Source: an uncultured Lachnospiraceae bacterium
GTDB taxonomy: Bacteria; Bacillota; Clostridia; Lachnospirales; Lachnospiraceae
NCBI GenBank assembly: GCA_905234595.1
Contig: CAJOID010000001.1
Location: forward strand, 1-64,000
DNA: 64,000 nt
Reading direction: 5' to 3'
Part shown: piece after piece, positions 41,607 to 51,528 of the stretch
Layout of the letters: every line of letters begins with the position of its first letter
How positions within the stretch are numbered: the stretch's first letter is position 1
Notes under the pieces: generated by a model
Told to the model about the DNA's origin: nothing
Seen by the model: the letters and a program-made list of their open reading frames with translations, nothing else
The model's database searches: none
Made by a program: the position numbers and the translations under genes

Positions 41607-42808
41607 ATCTCGAGGATCCTCCTCTCGTATTCGAGTGCGTATGGTGTATGCAGGATATCCGGATAGACCACCTTATCTATCCCCGGGTACATAGCTTTCA
41701 GATCAAACTCTTCATCCAGCATGCGTAACATATCAAACGGATCTTCTCCGTAGGGCGAAACATATACATTTCTCATCGCCTCGTCAAATGACTCATATCT
41801 GTCCCTGTAGGGATCGTTCTCAAACAGGCCCATTCCATTATCGAACACGGGAGGGATCTCATATGCGCCCGATCCGGTATTGAAAAACAGTCCGAAATTC
41901 CTCGTATGCCTGTCAATATTACCTACCATGCAATCCAATACTGCCAGGCCGGTCATGTACTTAAGTGTCTCATCATATGGGAGTGCCCCCGCCTCAGACA
42001 GCTGCATTGCACACCACTTAAGCTTATCCAGTGCCCCAAGAGATATGAAATCATCATCTCTCGATGTCAACCCGTGCCGCTCTATCAGCCTCTCGAACGA
42101 AATAAACGTATATCCGTCCAATTCAAAATTACGCGAATATACACCATCATATGAGCGGCCCTCATAGACAAACTGACATGGTTTCTGTTCTATACAGGGT
42201 ATCGACAACTGTCTGCATATATCCGTAGCGATCACTTCCACCGCCCAGTCACGCAGCGCTACTCCGGAAATGACCGCCTGTGACTTGATGAACAACCGCC
42301 GGTCATGTGTCAATGCCTTCATCTGATACCCGTCTGTATCCGTCCTGTGTATGACACGGTCTTTTCTGGAAAAAGTAAATACCGGAATCGCATCAAATAT
42401 ACCGGCATCTCCATCTCTATCCTCAAAAAGATATTGGGCCGGTGATTCTATTCCCCGGTTTCTCAGATACCTGTCATCCAGATACTCCTGCAGGTCCTCC
42501 CGATCCGGGGATGTATTATATCCGAAAGCCAGTTTCGACAGCTGCGAAACATAATTTATCACCCTGACATGCTGCTTCCGGCAATCATAGAAAACAGAAC
42601 TGCACAATTCACCGTCAACGACATGATCTATCCTCACCTCGACCGGCATCTGCGCAGCCTTAAGCCTCTTATCCAGTGCCTGTCTGGACACACCATACTC
42701 AGCGGCGATCGAAGCCACGCTCTCGCCTGCTGCCCGCCTCTCGCGTGCCGACTCTATCTGTTCATCGCTGATCTTAGGTTTTCTGCCTGAGCCTCTGTCA
42801 TTGGGCAT
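41594..42808 (-). CDS. HTH domain fused to HipA-like kinase domain
   Basis: N-terminal resolvase-type HTH (SDEQIESARERRAAGESVASIAAEYGVSRQALDKRL); HipA-like catalytic motifs GNIDRHTRNFGLF and PPVFDNGMGLF. Confidence 0.75.
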   Translation of the reverse strand: MPNDRGSGRKPKISDEQIESARERRAAGESVASIAAEYGVSRQALDKRLKAAQMPVEVRIDHVVDGELCSSVFYDCRKQHVRVINYVSQLSKLAFGYNTSPDREDLQEYLDDRYLRNRGIESPAQYLFEDRDGDAGIFDAIPVFTFSRKDRVIHRTDTDGYQMKALTHDRRLFIKSQAVISGVALRDWAVEVIATDICRQLSIPCIEQKPCQFVYEGRSYDGVYSRNFELDGYTFISFERLIERHGLTSRDDDFISLGALDKLKWCAMQLSEAGALPYDETLKYMTGLAVLDCMVGNIDRHTRNFGLFFNTGSGAYEIPPVFDNGMGLFENDPYRDRYESFDEAMRNVYVSPYGEDPFDMLRMLDEEFDLKAMYPGIDKVVYPDILHTPYALEYERRILEIWQK

Positions 42809-42815
42809 AAATAAT

Positions 42816-42868
42816 CCCTCATAATCAGATCAGGATGTTTATACATCCGGTTAATCTGATTATGGGAG
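42816..42868. repeat. Nested inverted repeat over the promoter/5' UTR of the HTH-HipA-like gene
   Basis: CATAATCAGAT (42820-42830)/ATCTGATTATG (42854-42864), inner GGATG-tttata-CATCC. Confidence 0.85.
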
Positions 42869-42887
42869 ATTAAAGAATCTCTGTCAA
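42859..42887 (-). promoter_or_regulatory. Promoter of HTH-HipA-like gene (TTGACA-N17-CATAAT) with palindrome in the spacer
   Basis: ttgaca-gagattctttaatctcc-cataat; GAGATT-cttt-AATCTC in spacer; -10 box inside the inverted repeat arm. Confidence 0.75.
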
Positions 42888-42977
42888 CTAATTAATTTGT
42901 TTACAATATCGCCGGAATAATCAGGTTCTTGTATGCTGCCGTTTTCTTTTACAGTTCTATAGTTTATAATTTGGCCT

Positions 42978-43451
42978 ATGAGAATATTATTGATTGGCCC
43001 TACCACAGGATTACTGTATAAAGAACAGAAGAAAATATCAGAAATGTTGACAGATGCCTGCCATACATGCACCGGCATCTATCGTGCCCCCGGTGATACG
43101 CGCAATATCATGAAAGAGATACGGGAATTTGAGCCTGAGCTTATGATCACCGAAGACCTTGAAGGCTTTGAGATGTGCACGCTCACGGATGCGGTGTCCT
43201 ATAATCTGATCCATTGCAGGCAGCTGCATCTTCTTTCGTCTGATCCACTGTCCAATGAACGATACCTGAGTAAACAGCTCAGTCTGCTCATGACATTCGT
43301 GTGTCCGAATCCGGATCGTGCCGCTTTACTTATGGATAAATACCCGGATATTCCCGAGATCACAACTTTGGAAAACGTGCCGGAAGATATACCGGATGAG
43401 ATAAAAAATATCCTTTCATTTATATCTGACACGAACTTTAAGAAAGCCTGA
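42978..43451 (+). CDS. Hypothetical protein, coupled to CgeB-like glycosyltransferase
   Basis: 157 aa MRILLIGPTTGLLYKEQKKISEMLTDACHTC; stop 1 nt before the next ATG. Confidence 0.65.
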   Translation: MRILLIGPTTGLLYKEQKKISEMLTDACHTCTGIYRAPGDTRNIMKEIREFEPELMITEDLEGFEMCTLTDAVSYNLIHCRQLHLLSSDPLSNERYLSKQLSLLMTFVCPNPDRAALLMDKYPDIPEITTLENVPEDIPDEIKNILSFISDTNFKKA

Positions 43452-43452
43452 T

Positions 43453-44613
43453 ATGAACATATTATTCTACGATATGGGAAGCTACCTGTATGACGACATA
43501 CTCGATGCACTGAAAGCGATGGGACATACGGTACGCACAGCCTATTATCATTTCGAGAACCGATATGAGGACGATTTCTTTGTCGAGAGGTTCACACGCA
43601 AGCTGCACGAGAAGCCCTGCGACATCATATTCAGCGTGAACTTCTTTCCTCTCGTGGCCGTGATCGCGCATGACCATGGCATCCCGTATGTATCATGGAG
43701 CTGCGATTCCCCACTTGCCGAGGGGCTCGAAGATTATTTCGATCATGACACTAACCGTATATGGCTCTTTGACCGTGCAGAGGTAGATTCTTATCGCAAA
43801 AAGGGACACAGCCGTATCTTCTACAGTCCGCTGGCCGTCAATACAGCCCGTGTGAAAAAGGTGATCAGGGACGGTGCAAAATCCGGAGCACTTAACAGAT
43901 ACAAGGCTGACATAAGTTTCGTCGGTTCGCTCTATAACGCATCACTCGAGGGACTCATCGCCCCGCTCGATGATTATCTGAAGGGATATATAGAAGGCAT
44001 CATGAACACGCAGATGGAATTCTACGGAACTGATCTGCTGTCCATGACCATAACGGATGAGATACTTAACCGGATCAACACACAGTATGCGGCGCTCGGA
44101 AATGCGGAAGCCGTCTCAATCAACCGCAAAGGACTCGCTTTCGCCATTCAGAAACAGATCACATACGCAGAGCGCGTCACTCTGATCGACACGCTGGGCA
44201 GTATGTGCGATATGCGATTCTATTCTACGAAGGAGTATCCGTTCGAGAACAACGTCAGATTTATGGGGCCGGTGAAATACCATGATCAGATGCCGCTCGT
44301 GTTCGCGGCCAGCCGCTTAAGCCTGTGTCCGACGCTCAGAAGCATCATCTCGGGCATCCCGCTCAGGAGCCTCGATATACTCGCATGCGGCGGCGTACTG
44401 CTCTCCAACTGGCAGCCCGAGCTCGCTGAATACTTCACGGACGGTGAGGATCTCATCATGTACTCAAGTCTCGAGGACGCTGTAGCGAAGGCTCAGTGGT
44501 ACCTGGAAAATGAAGATGCGCGCGCCCGGATCGCGGGACACGCGCAACCTGTACTCGAATCGGAATTCAACTATGCCGCAAAACTGTCCGGGATACTGTC
44601 GGAATTCGACTAG
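43453..44613 (+). CDS. CgeB-like glycosyltransferase (DUF3880 plus GT1-type C-terminal domain)
   Basis: FSVNFFPLVAVIAHDHGIPYVSWSCDSPLAEG; C-terminal LDILACGGVLLSNWQPELAEYFTDGEDLIMYSSLEDAVAKAQWYL. Confidence 0.85.
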   Translation: MNILFYDMGSYLYDDILDALKAMGHTVRTAYYHFENRYEDDFFVERFTRKLHEKPCDIIFSVNFFPLVAVIAHDHGIPYVSWSCDSPLAEGLEDYFDHDTNRIWLFDRAEVDSYRKKGHSRIFYSPLAVNTARVKKVIRDGAKSGALNRYKADISFVGSLYNASLEGLIAPLDDYLKGYIEGIMNTQMEFYGTDLLSMTITDEILNRINTQYAALGNAEAVSINRKGLAFAIQKQITYAERVTLIDTLGSMCDMRFYSTKEYPFENNVRFMGPVKYHDQMPLVFAASRLSLCPTLRSIISGIPLRSLDILACGGVLLSNWQPELAEYFTDGEDLIMYSSLEDAVAKAQWYLENEDARARIAGHAQPVLESEFNYAAKLSGILSEFD

Positions 44614-45734
44614 ATCCCTATTGTCTTTATATTCTTCGCAAACCCGGCGAACTGTTCACGGCCCAGAGGATTGAACAGACTCTGCAGCATAAGCGTATAC
44701 ATCTCCGGCAACACTCCCTGCTTCACATAACTGTTTTCCCATATATCCGGGATATGAGTCTGAGTATAAGTACACAGCAGCTGATACAGATTATACGGCG
44801 GCTCCTCAAACCTGAGTGCTATGATCTTCCAAAAAGCAAGTGCACAGCTGTATACAAACTCCAGCTTGATCTCATCTCCGTATGTTTCCATCAAGCCGCG
44901 ACTAATATATTCATTCCACAACTGCTCCTGGACCGTCAGCATATCGGTATGATAACCTGCTCCGGCCGACAGAAGCGTTGACTCTCTGTTTACGAAATAG
45001 TGATAAAGCTTATCTTCTGTAAGGCACACACAGCATGCGCAGATGTTCATCAATCCGCCCCAGTATATATCCTCATACGCAAGTCCTTCCGGGAAAAAGA
45101 TACTGTTCGATATCAGGAAATCTCTCCGGATGAGTTTGGAATATACCGCATAGGTCAGGACCTGCTCTCGCACGAACCTTTTATGATCCCCTGTGGACTC
45201 CGCGGTTACGATGTGCACTCCCGGCCCGCCCCCCGCAGACTCAACGCAGCCGGCCCCGGTCCCGTCGGGACTGTCACCGTTTTTTGCTGCTGTGCGTTCA
45301 AAAAGCTTAAGCTCCTCCGAGAAATCACGATCATAACCGCACTGGATCACATCGAAAAGCTTATCTCCCGATCCTATGCAGGCATACATACGCTCAAGAA
45401 AATCCGGCTCAACCCAGTCATCGGAATCAACATAAGCTATCCACTCACCCTTTGCTTCACCTAAAGCCACGTTACGGGCTCTGCCCTGCCGGCCGTTTTC
45501 ATCCTGTGCAATGACGCGTATCAAGCCGGGATATTTCTCCTCATAGATGCGCAGGTGACGGAGCGTATCATCCGTCGACTTATCATCCACGCATATGATC
45601 TCCATCGAACCTGAGGGAAAGGTCTGTGCGAGCACGGAATCCAGGCACCTGTTTATATATCTCTCCACGTTGTAGCATGGGATTATCACACTGACCGCAA
45701 CTCCGGCACCGGGCATCCGCAGGCTCTTATCCAT
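44610..45734 (-). CDS. Glycosyltransferase family 2
   Basis: VSVIIPCYNVERYINRCLDSVLAQTFPSGSMEIICVDDKSTDDTL...AYVDSDDWVEPDFL. Confidence 0.93.
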   Translation of the reverse strand: MDKSLRMPGAGVAVSVIIPCYNVERYINRCLDSVLAQTFPSGSMEIICVDDKSTDDTLRHLRIYEEKYPGLIRVIAQDENGRQGRARNVALGEAKGEWIAYVDSDDWVEPDFLERMYACIGSGDKLFDVIQCGYDRDFSEELKLFERTAAKNGDSPDGTGAGCVESAGGGPGVHIVTAESTGDHKRFVREQVLTYAVYSKLIRRDFLISNSIFFPEGLAYEDIYWGGLMNICACCVCLTEDKLYHYFVNRESTLLSAGAGYHTDMLTVQEQLWNEYISRGLMETYGDEIKLEFVYSCALAFWKIIALRFEEPPYNLYQLLCTYTQTHIPDIWENSYVKQGVLPEMYTLMLQSLFNPLGREQFAGFAKNIKTIGI

Positions 45735-45750
45735 GGTATCTATCCTCCAT

Positions 45751-46818
45751 CTACAGACCTCCCTTCCTGAGAATCTCGATCAGCCGTGAGAAAACGTCCC
45801 GTGATACATACCTGTGGACCATGCCGAAAAGCAGCCTGTGCATCTCCGGTATCCCGGGATCTGAGGCAAAACGCCCACACATATCCGCAGGCACCTTCGA
45901 GCGCGTCAGTTCCTGCAGCAGACGAAAATATGAATATGACGGTTCGTCATATCTGAGCGCCAGGATCTTCAGCATGCCCAGGTAACCGTCATAGAGGTAT
46001 TCATACTGTATCTCCGGGAGATAGTTTTCGCCGAATCCGCGCCCGATAAGCTGAGCCCACATGATCTCCTGAGTCGAGATATGATCTATATGGTATGCTT
46101 CGTTTTTCTTAAGGACTATCGAATTCGGATTCACATAGTAGTGATACATCGCACGGTCTATGAGAGCCGCACTCTCTACATACATATTGACGAGGTTGCC
46201 CCATACGATATCCTCATATGCGAGATGCTCAGGAAAAAAGAGTTCGTTTTCCATCAGGAAATCGCGTCTGATGAGACGGCCCCATGCATACAGTTTGAGC
46301 GGCTGATTCATAAAAAAACTGCGGCGCGCGGAAGTGCCGGTGATCGTATAGGGAATCACTTTTTCTCCGGTGACGCTACCGTCGGAAGCCGCCTCCGGTT
46401 CCGGGCCGCCCTGTCCGTCGAAGTATGTCAGCGAATCGGAACTGTCTCGTTCCTCCCTGCACGCCACCAGCTGATAACGACCGTTCACAGCGACCGCGTG
46501 CAGAGCAGTCAGATAATCCCTCTCGATCCAGTCATCGGAATCTATAAAAGCGATCCACTCGCCGTCGGCATATGAGAGACCTATATTGCGGGCCTTGCCC
46601 AGATGACCGTTCTCCTCACAGTCGATCACCATTATGGTATCCGGGAATATCTCTTCCCAGGTTTTGAGCTTATCCAATGTTCCATCAGTCGAAGCATCAT
46701 TGATGCACAATATCTCCATATCGCTCATCGAAAAGGTCTGTTCCGTGACCGACTGTAAACATCTGTCTATGTACTTTTCCACGTTATAGCACGGGATTAT
46801 TACACTGATTTTTTTCAT
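45751..46818 (-). CDS. Glycosyltransferase family 2
   Basis: MKKISVIIPCYNVEKYIDRCLQSVTEQTFSMSDMEILCINDASTDGTL...AFIDSDDWIERDYL. Confidence 0.93.
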   Translation of the reverse strand: MKKISVIIPCYNVEKYIDRCLQSVTEQTFSMSDMEILCINDASTDGTLDKLKTWEEIFPDTIMVIDCEENGHLGKARNIGLSYADGEWIAFIDSDDWIERDYLTALHAVAVNGRYQLVACREERDSSDSLTYFDGQGGPEPEAASDGSVTGEKVIPYTITGTSARRSFFMNQPLKLYAWGRLIRRDFLMENELFFPEHLAYEDIVWGNLVNMYVESAALIDRAMYHYYVNPNSIVLKKNEAYHIDHISTQEIMWAQLIGRGFGENYLPEIQYEYLYDGYLGMLKILALRYDEPSYSYFRLLQELTRSKVPADMCGRFASDPGIPEMHRLLFGMVHRYVSRDVFSRLIEILRKGGL

Positions 46819-46825
46819 TCTTTAT

Positions 46826-48763
46826 TCAGTCAGTCCTGCATCCGTCTATGGCTTCGCGAACTGCCGCAGAGAATCTGCATGCGCAGTCATCATACACCTC
46901 ATTAGTGTGCGTGATCTCCTCCTCGGTTGCCATCCTCTGCCTGCCCGCTTCCTTGCGCACATAGCCTAAGCGGCGCTCACGGTACTCCTGCTCCGACTTC
47001 GTATAGTAGTGATTGACTCTGAGGATATCGCATTTCGAATCATAGAAGAAAGCCGTCGGTATGAGCGATCCGTGCTCGCTGATACACCAGTAGCCCTCCT
47101 CATATATCGCGAAATGGGGATTGATGATCGTCTTCACGCACTCCGGCTTCACTATGCTTTTTATATGGCAGTTGATCATCAGGTCGTCGGGCCCTCGATA
47201 CCTGTATTCGTCTATCACGAGACCTTCCACAGGTGCCTCATGATCCGATGTGCCGTAGACTCTCCAGTTGATGCCGATACCTCCTGCGGCACATGATCCG
47301 GGAAACTTAAAAGGCGTCTCCTCATATGCTCTGAATATATCCTCTATGGCATCGATCGCTCTGTCATGCTTCACAGGGATCAGGAATTCATCCGCATCGA
47401 TAAGTGTGAGATATTCGGCCGCATCACGGCTGCGCTTAACCGCATCATTGTAGCTCTGCATCTGGGCCGGATGGTGCTCACCGGTGACATTTGTAAGCTC
47501 TGCCAGCCCGCGCTCGATATAGGGCTGCCATATGCTTACGGAATCATCCGTACTGCCGTGATCATATACATAGAAATACTCCACGCCCATGAGAATATGG
47601 TATTCGATCCATTCCTTCAGATACCGTGCCTCGTTCTTCTGTATAAGAGCGGCGGCCAGGCGGTATCTATGTGTGCCGGACTTTCCGGCGGCACCGGTAA
47701 CGGACTTTATGCCTGTAACGGTATCCGGCATCGAAGCCGTGTCATTGCCTGCCTCAGTTACTGCCCGCCCGGTCACTTTGTATATCAGTGCTTTCGGATC
47801 CTCATCATTGGCCTTCATCACATCGATATCAGCCCTCTCGATCTTAGCGGATACATACCGGTTATCGTATCCGGGAGCAGCTGCAGCCAGTCGTATATCA
47901 CGAAGTTTTTTAAGTGCTCTGAGTGTGTCGATCGTGGGGCCGCTCTGTGCATCCTTGAGTGCCATCACCACACCGTATCCGTACATCTGAATGATCTCGC
48001 ACTCTATGGCGTAACGAAGCGCTTCATAGTTATCGAGACTGTCACTCAGTCCGTGCAGGGCCTGCATGGCTCCGATGATATTCTCTATATAAGAGGCAGC
48101 GGTGTTTTTCTTTGATGCCGATCCTTCCGAAGCCGCATACCAGTACAGAGTCTCCTCCACCGCACCGACGGATCTCGCATGTGCGATCAGCGATACGAGC
48201 ACCTCGGCATCCTCAAGTATGCATTTCTCACGGAAAATGATCCCACTGTTTTCCAGCAGTTCCCTGCGATACAGTCTGGACCACAGATATCCGCCGCTCA
48301 CGATCAGATCGCACTTCTGTGCATCACTCAGCACACCGCGTGTATCTCTCCCGGTGTGCAGCATCGCTTTGTCCTGCGCCTCGTTGAAATAACCGCAATC
48401 CACGATATCGTGATCACCGAAACGCATCTCGGTGATCAGTTTCTCATAGAAGCCCGACTGAAGGTAATCATCGCTGTCTACGAAGCCGATGAATTCACCG
48501 CGTGCATACTGCAAGGCTATGTTGCGCGCACCTCCCGGGCCTGCATTCTCATCATTGCATATGACCATGATGCGGTCGGGATCGGACTGCTCGAGACGCA
48601 TCAGCACATCCCTGGACGAATCGACGGATGCATCATCCACCAGGATGATCTCGAGATCGCGGTATGTCTGATTGAGCAGACTGGCCACGCATCTCTCCAC
48701 GGTACGCCCGGCATTATAGACCGGTACTATCACGCTTATCAAACCGTTTATATATTCACTCAT
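46826..48763 (-). CDS. Bimodular glycosyltransferase: GT2 N-terminal domain plus GT92-like C-terminal domain
   Basis: N-term LISVIVPVYNAGRTVERCVASLLNQTYRDLEIILVDDAS; C-term QKNEARYLKEWIEYHILMGVEYFYVYDHGSTDDS...LTLIDADEFLIP. Confidence 0.88.
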   Translation of the reverse strand: MSEYINGLISVIVPVYNAGRTVERCVASLLNQTYRDLEIILVDDASVDSSRDVLMRLEQSDPDRIMVICNDENAGPGGARNIALQYARGEFIGFVDSDDYLQSGFYEKLITEMRFGDHDIVDCGYFNEAQDKAMLHTGRDTRGVLSDAQKCDLIVSGGYLWSRLYRRELLENSGIIFREKCILEDAEVLVSLIAHARSVGAVEETLYWYAASEGSASKKNTAASYIENIIGAMQALHGLSDSLDNYEALRYAIECEIIQMYGYGVVMALKDAQSGPTIDTLRALKKLRDIRLAAAAPGYDNRYVSAKIERADIDVMKANDEDPKALIYKVTGRAVTEAGNDTASMPDTVTGIKSVTGAAGKSGTHRYRLAAALIQKNEARYLKEWIEYHILMGVEYFYVYDHGSTDDSVSIWQPYIERGLAELTNVTGEHHPAQMQSYNDAVKRSRDAAEYLTLIDADEFLIPVKHDRAIDAIEDIFRAYEETPFKFPGSCAAGGIGINWRVYGTSDHEAPVEGLVIDEYRYRGPDDLMINCHIKSIVKPECVKTIINPHFAIYEEGYWCISEHGSLIPTAFFYDSKCDILRVNHYYTKSEQEYRERRLGYVRKEAGRQRMATEEEITHTNEVYDDCACRFSAAVREAIDGCRTD

Positions 48764-50483
48764 AACATTTCATCCTGTATCTGCCGTCCATGACGATCTC
48801 TGCAACCGGAGTCTTATCGGACAGGCCTGCTGCCGCTCCGTCATACACGGGACTGTACCTGTCTGCTGTCATGCTGCCATCCGCCGTCATACCGCCCTCC
48901 GCATCATCCATCCGGCCACCGTCCGTAAGTATCTCTATCCTCAGCGGATGCAGGATGATGTCATCCAGCATGCCTCTCGATATCCTTTCGTTTCTCTCAT
49001 AATATCCGTCAACATCTATGATGAGTTCGGGGTTGATCTCCCGTATGGCACGAACGAGTTCGGCCTCCGATGAACAGGGGATCCTGATCGCATCCGGCCC
49101 TCCGGAACTGCCGTCACCGGTTCCTCCACTTAACATATATCCGTAATAAGTCTCGAAACCATGTCCGGTCTGAGCTGCATACTCATTACGTCGGTTGATC
49201 TTATATAATACGGAATCCGAGGCAAGGCGCTCTGCCCCTTTTCCGGATATCCTCTGATTCATCATCAGCTGCATATCATACACGGCGGGAGGTGCCGGAG
49301 GGATCCTGTCAAAAGCCTCCCTGATCACGTCTATATGCCTGTAACCAACGTCACATACATAATCGACCGTGAAATAATCTACCAGTTCATCAGCCTGCTC
49401 CCAGTACAACCACAGTCCCTCCATCAGAAACTGCATGGCCGGATGATGCTTACGAGCTGTCAGCAGAGACAATGTCCACCTGCCGCGCTGGATATCCATT
49501 CCCCACAGCGGCGGATCGAAACGGAGCGTATACAGATCACTGTCAAGAAGCGAAGATGAGACCGGTCCGGACACAAAGTAAGTAGCATCTATCCACATGC
49601 CGCCGTATCTGTACAGCAGCTCCGCTCTGAGTATATCCGACAGATGCGTCACCGAGATCAGGCCCCGTTCGAACTTTTCGCATATCGCGGGAGTCAGCGT
49701 CACATAATCTGAGTAATTATCCTGCGTGATCAGAACAGTCTGTGCATTATCCGGCAGATTTCTCTCTATGGATGACAGGCATGCACGGATCAGTTCCGGT
49801 GCCTGGTCCACTCCCTGCCACCAGCAGATCCATACAGGAATTTTGCCCCCAAAATCACCCTGATACGGATCGTCTTCCGCAAAGCAATCATCAAATCCGG
49901 CCTCACGACGCAGGCCGATATATTCAGCAAGAACCGCGTCGAAATACTTCTGTATGACTTCGATCCTCTGATATCCGGTATTCCATATCTCGGGATCGGT
50001 ACGTGCCGTGCTCTCGCATTTGACACGCAGGTGCTTTTCGATGATATATGTTCTGAGCCGGGAAGCAAATTCGGGGGAATCCGCACTGAGGCCCGCACCC
50101 ATGCCAACTGCTGCATCGCCGTGTCGGTCCGCACCTGTAACAGTCCTCAAGAATTTCCGCAGCTCACCGCACCGCATCACGAACGCCCCGGGCTCAAATC
50201 TCTCCCCTGCTTCAAACGGCAGGATGGCATCGTAATGCTCCATGATCCGACCGATATAGGGTCCTGTCAACGGCTGCTCATTTCTGACGAAAAAGCGTCC
50301 GCCCGTCAATGCGCCAAGACAATCGTCATCAGCTCTGTCCTCTGTCAGGCGGAGCAGCGCTTCTGCGGTCGGATCCTCATATACATACGAATAGATGGGG
50401 TCCGCGGTATACTCTTTTTTCTCACCGGTTCCAAATGAAATAATGCTGATCATAATATCACTGACATCGGAGCAGACGGTCAC
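48756..50483 (-). CDS. Capsular polysaccharide synthesis/GT32-like glycosyltransferase
   Basis: KIPVWICWWQGVDQAPELIRACLSSIERNLPDNAQTVLITQDNYSDY...RAELLYRYGGMWIDATYFVSGPV. Start may be internal (MISIISFG). Confidence 0.8.
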   Translation of the reverse strand: MTVCSDVSDIMISIISFGTGEKKEYTADPIYSYVYEDPTAEALLRLTEDRADDDCLGALTGGRFFVRNEQPLTGPYIGRIMEHYDAILPFEAGERFEPGAFVMRCGELRKFLRTVTGADRHGDAAVGMGAGLSADSPEFASRLRTYIIEKHLRVKCESTARTDPEIWNTGYQRIEVIQKYFDAVLAEYIGLRREAGFDDCFAEDDPYQGDFGGKIPVWICWWQGVDQAPELIRACLSSIERNLPDNAQTVLITQDNYSDYVTLTPAICEKFERGLISVTHLSDILRAELLYRYGGMWIDATYFVSGPVSSSLLDSDLYTLRFDPPLWGMDIQRGRWTLSLLTARKHHPAMQFLMEGLWLYWEQADELVDYFTVDYVCDVGYRHIDVIREAFDRIPPAPPAVYDMQLMMNQRISGKGAERLASDSVLYKINRRNEYAAQTGHGFETYYGYMLSGGTGDGSSGGPDAIRIPCSSEAELVRAIREINPELIIDVDGYYERNERISRGMLDDIILHPLRIEILTDGGRMDDAEGGMTADGSMTADRYSPVYDGAAAGLSDKTPVAEIVMDGRYRMKCYE

Positions 50484-51457
50484 GCCGAAACGAACAGATC
50501 GCCCTCTTTGATCATCCCGTTAACATACTCGCCGAACATCCCACTCTCGACCACAGCCTGATACAGCTCGGCTGCAGAGACATTGCGGCGGTATTCCTTA
50601 TTTCTGAAAAGCTCGGCCAGATCCGGGATCAGGGGATGGTAGCTCTCGAAGCTGGCGGCATCATAGTCGCGCGCAAGCCATCTGATGTCATCACGGGTCA
50701 GATCATGACTGTCGATAAACAGATTCGTCCTGCGCATGGATTTCCACTCCCTGAAAGCGTATGCGTCGGGATGTCTGACGGTGACCCAGGTTCCGTATGT
50801 CTCGAACTCGGAGAATCCGAGCTTCATGTTGTCTATGTCGATCGCATAGAAGATCTTTTCGTAGAAACGCTCTCCGGGCAGATCCATGGCCTCGATCTCT
50901 TCTGTCATCTCCCTCACCAGCCTTGCATCAAAAAGCATATGCTCCGAGATGAACGACTGGTCATAAACCTTCTCCATTCCGAAGAGGTTCATTATCGTCT
51001 TGAAATACCCGGGGTTATACTCACGCTTGGTATCGAAATAAGGCCTGCCCGAAGCGTCAAACATGGCGACACGGCGAAGGGGTATCGTATCGGAATCCCA
51101 TGACATATAGTAGTCGCTTCCGCACACGTTTGCGTATGCAAGCTTCAGGAACTGCTGATAATACCACCCGGGACGCGAATTCTCTCCTATCAGATAACCA
51201 TCGGCCCTGATCCGGTTCTCCATGGCGTTATACAGCGCTTTGAACGATATGATATCATTCTCGTTCACGAAAGTGACTCTGTCAGTCAACTCTGCCTCCG
51301 CCGCATCTGCCGTCACAGGTTCTTCGAGCTCAGCAGGGCCTATGAATACTATTCGACTGATCGGAAGCAGTTCGAAAAAGGACTTCAGATCCCTCTTCAC
51401 CCTGCCATAATCCTTCGGAATAGTGGGAATGATCATTTCTATGGCTTTGTCATTCAT
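50480..51457 (-). CDS. Glycosyltransferase-like protein (DUF6492-like)
   Basis: IEMIIPTIPKDYGRVKRDLKSFFELLPISRIVFIGP...DYYMSWDSDTIPLR. Confidence 0.65.
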   Translation of the reverse strand: MNDKAIEMIIPTIPKDYGRVKRDLKSFFELLPISRIVFIGPAELEEPVTADAAEAELTDRVTFVNENDIISFKALYNAMENRIRADGYLIGENSRPGWYYQQFLKLAYANVCGSDYYMSWDSDTIPLRRVAMFDASGRPYFDTKREYNPGYFKTIMNLFGMEKVYDQSFISEHMLFDARLVREMTEEIEAMDLPGERFYEKIFYAIDIDNMKLGFSEFETYGTWVTVRHPDAYAFREWKSMRRTNLFIDSHDLTRDDIRWLARDYDAASFESYHPLIPDLAELFRNKEYRRNVSAAELYQAVVESGMFGEYVNGMIKEGDLFVSA

Positions 51458-51528
51458 ATATATCTCCTATGCTCTGGCGTTATCATCCGTACCATGGAGG
51501 TTCGCCCGAACTGTGACGTTCGGCCGTT

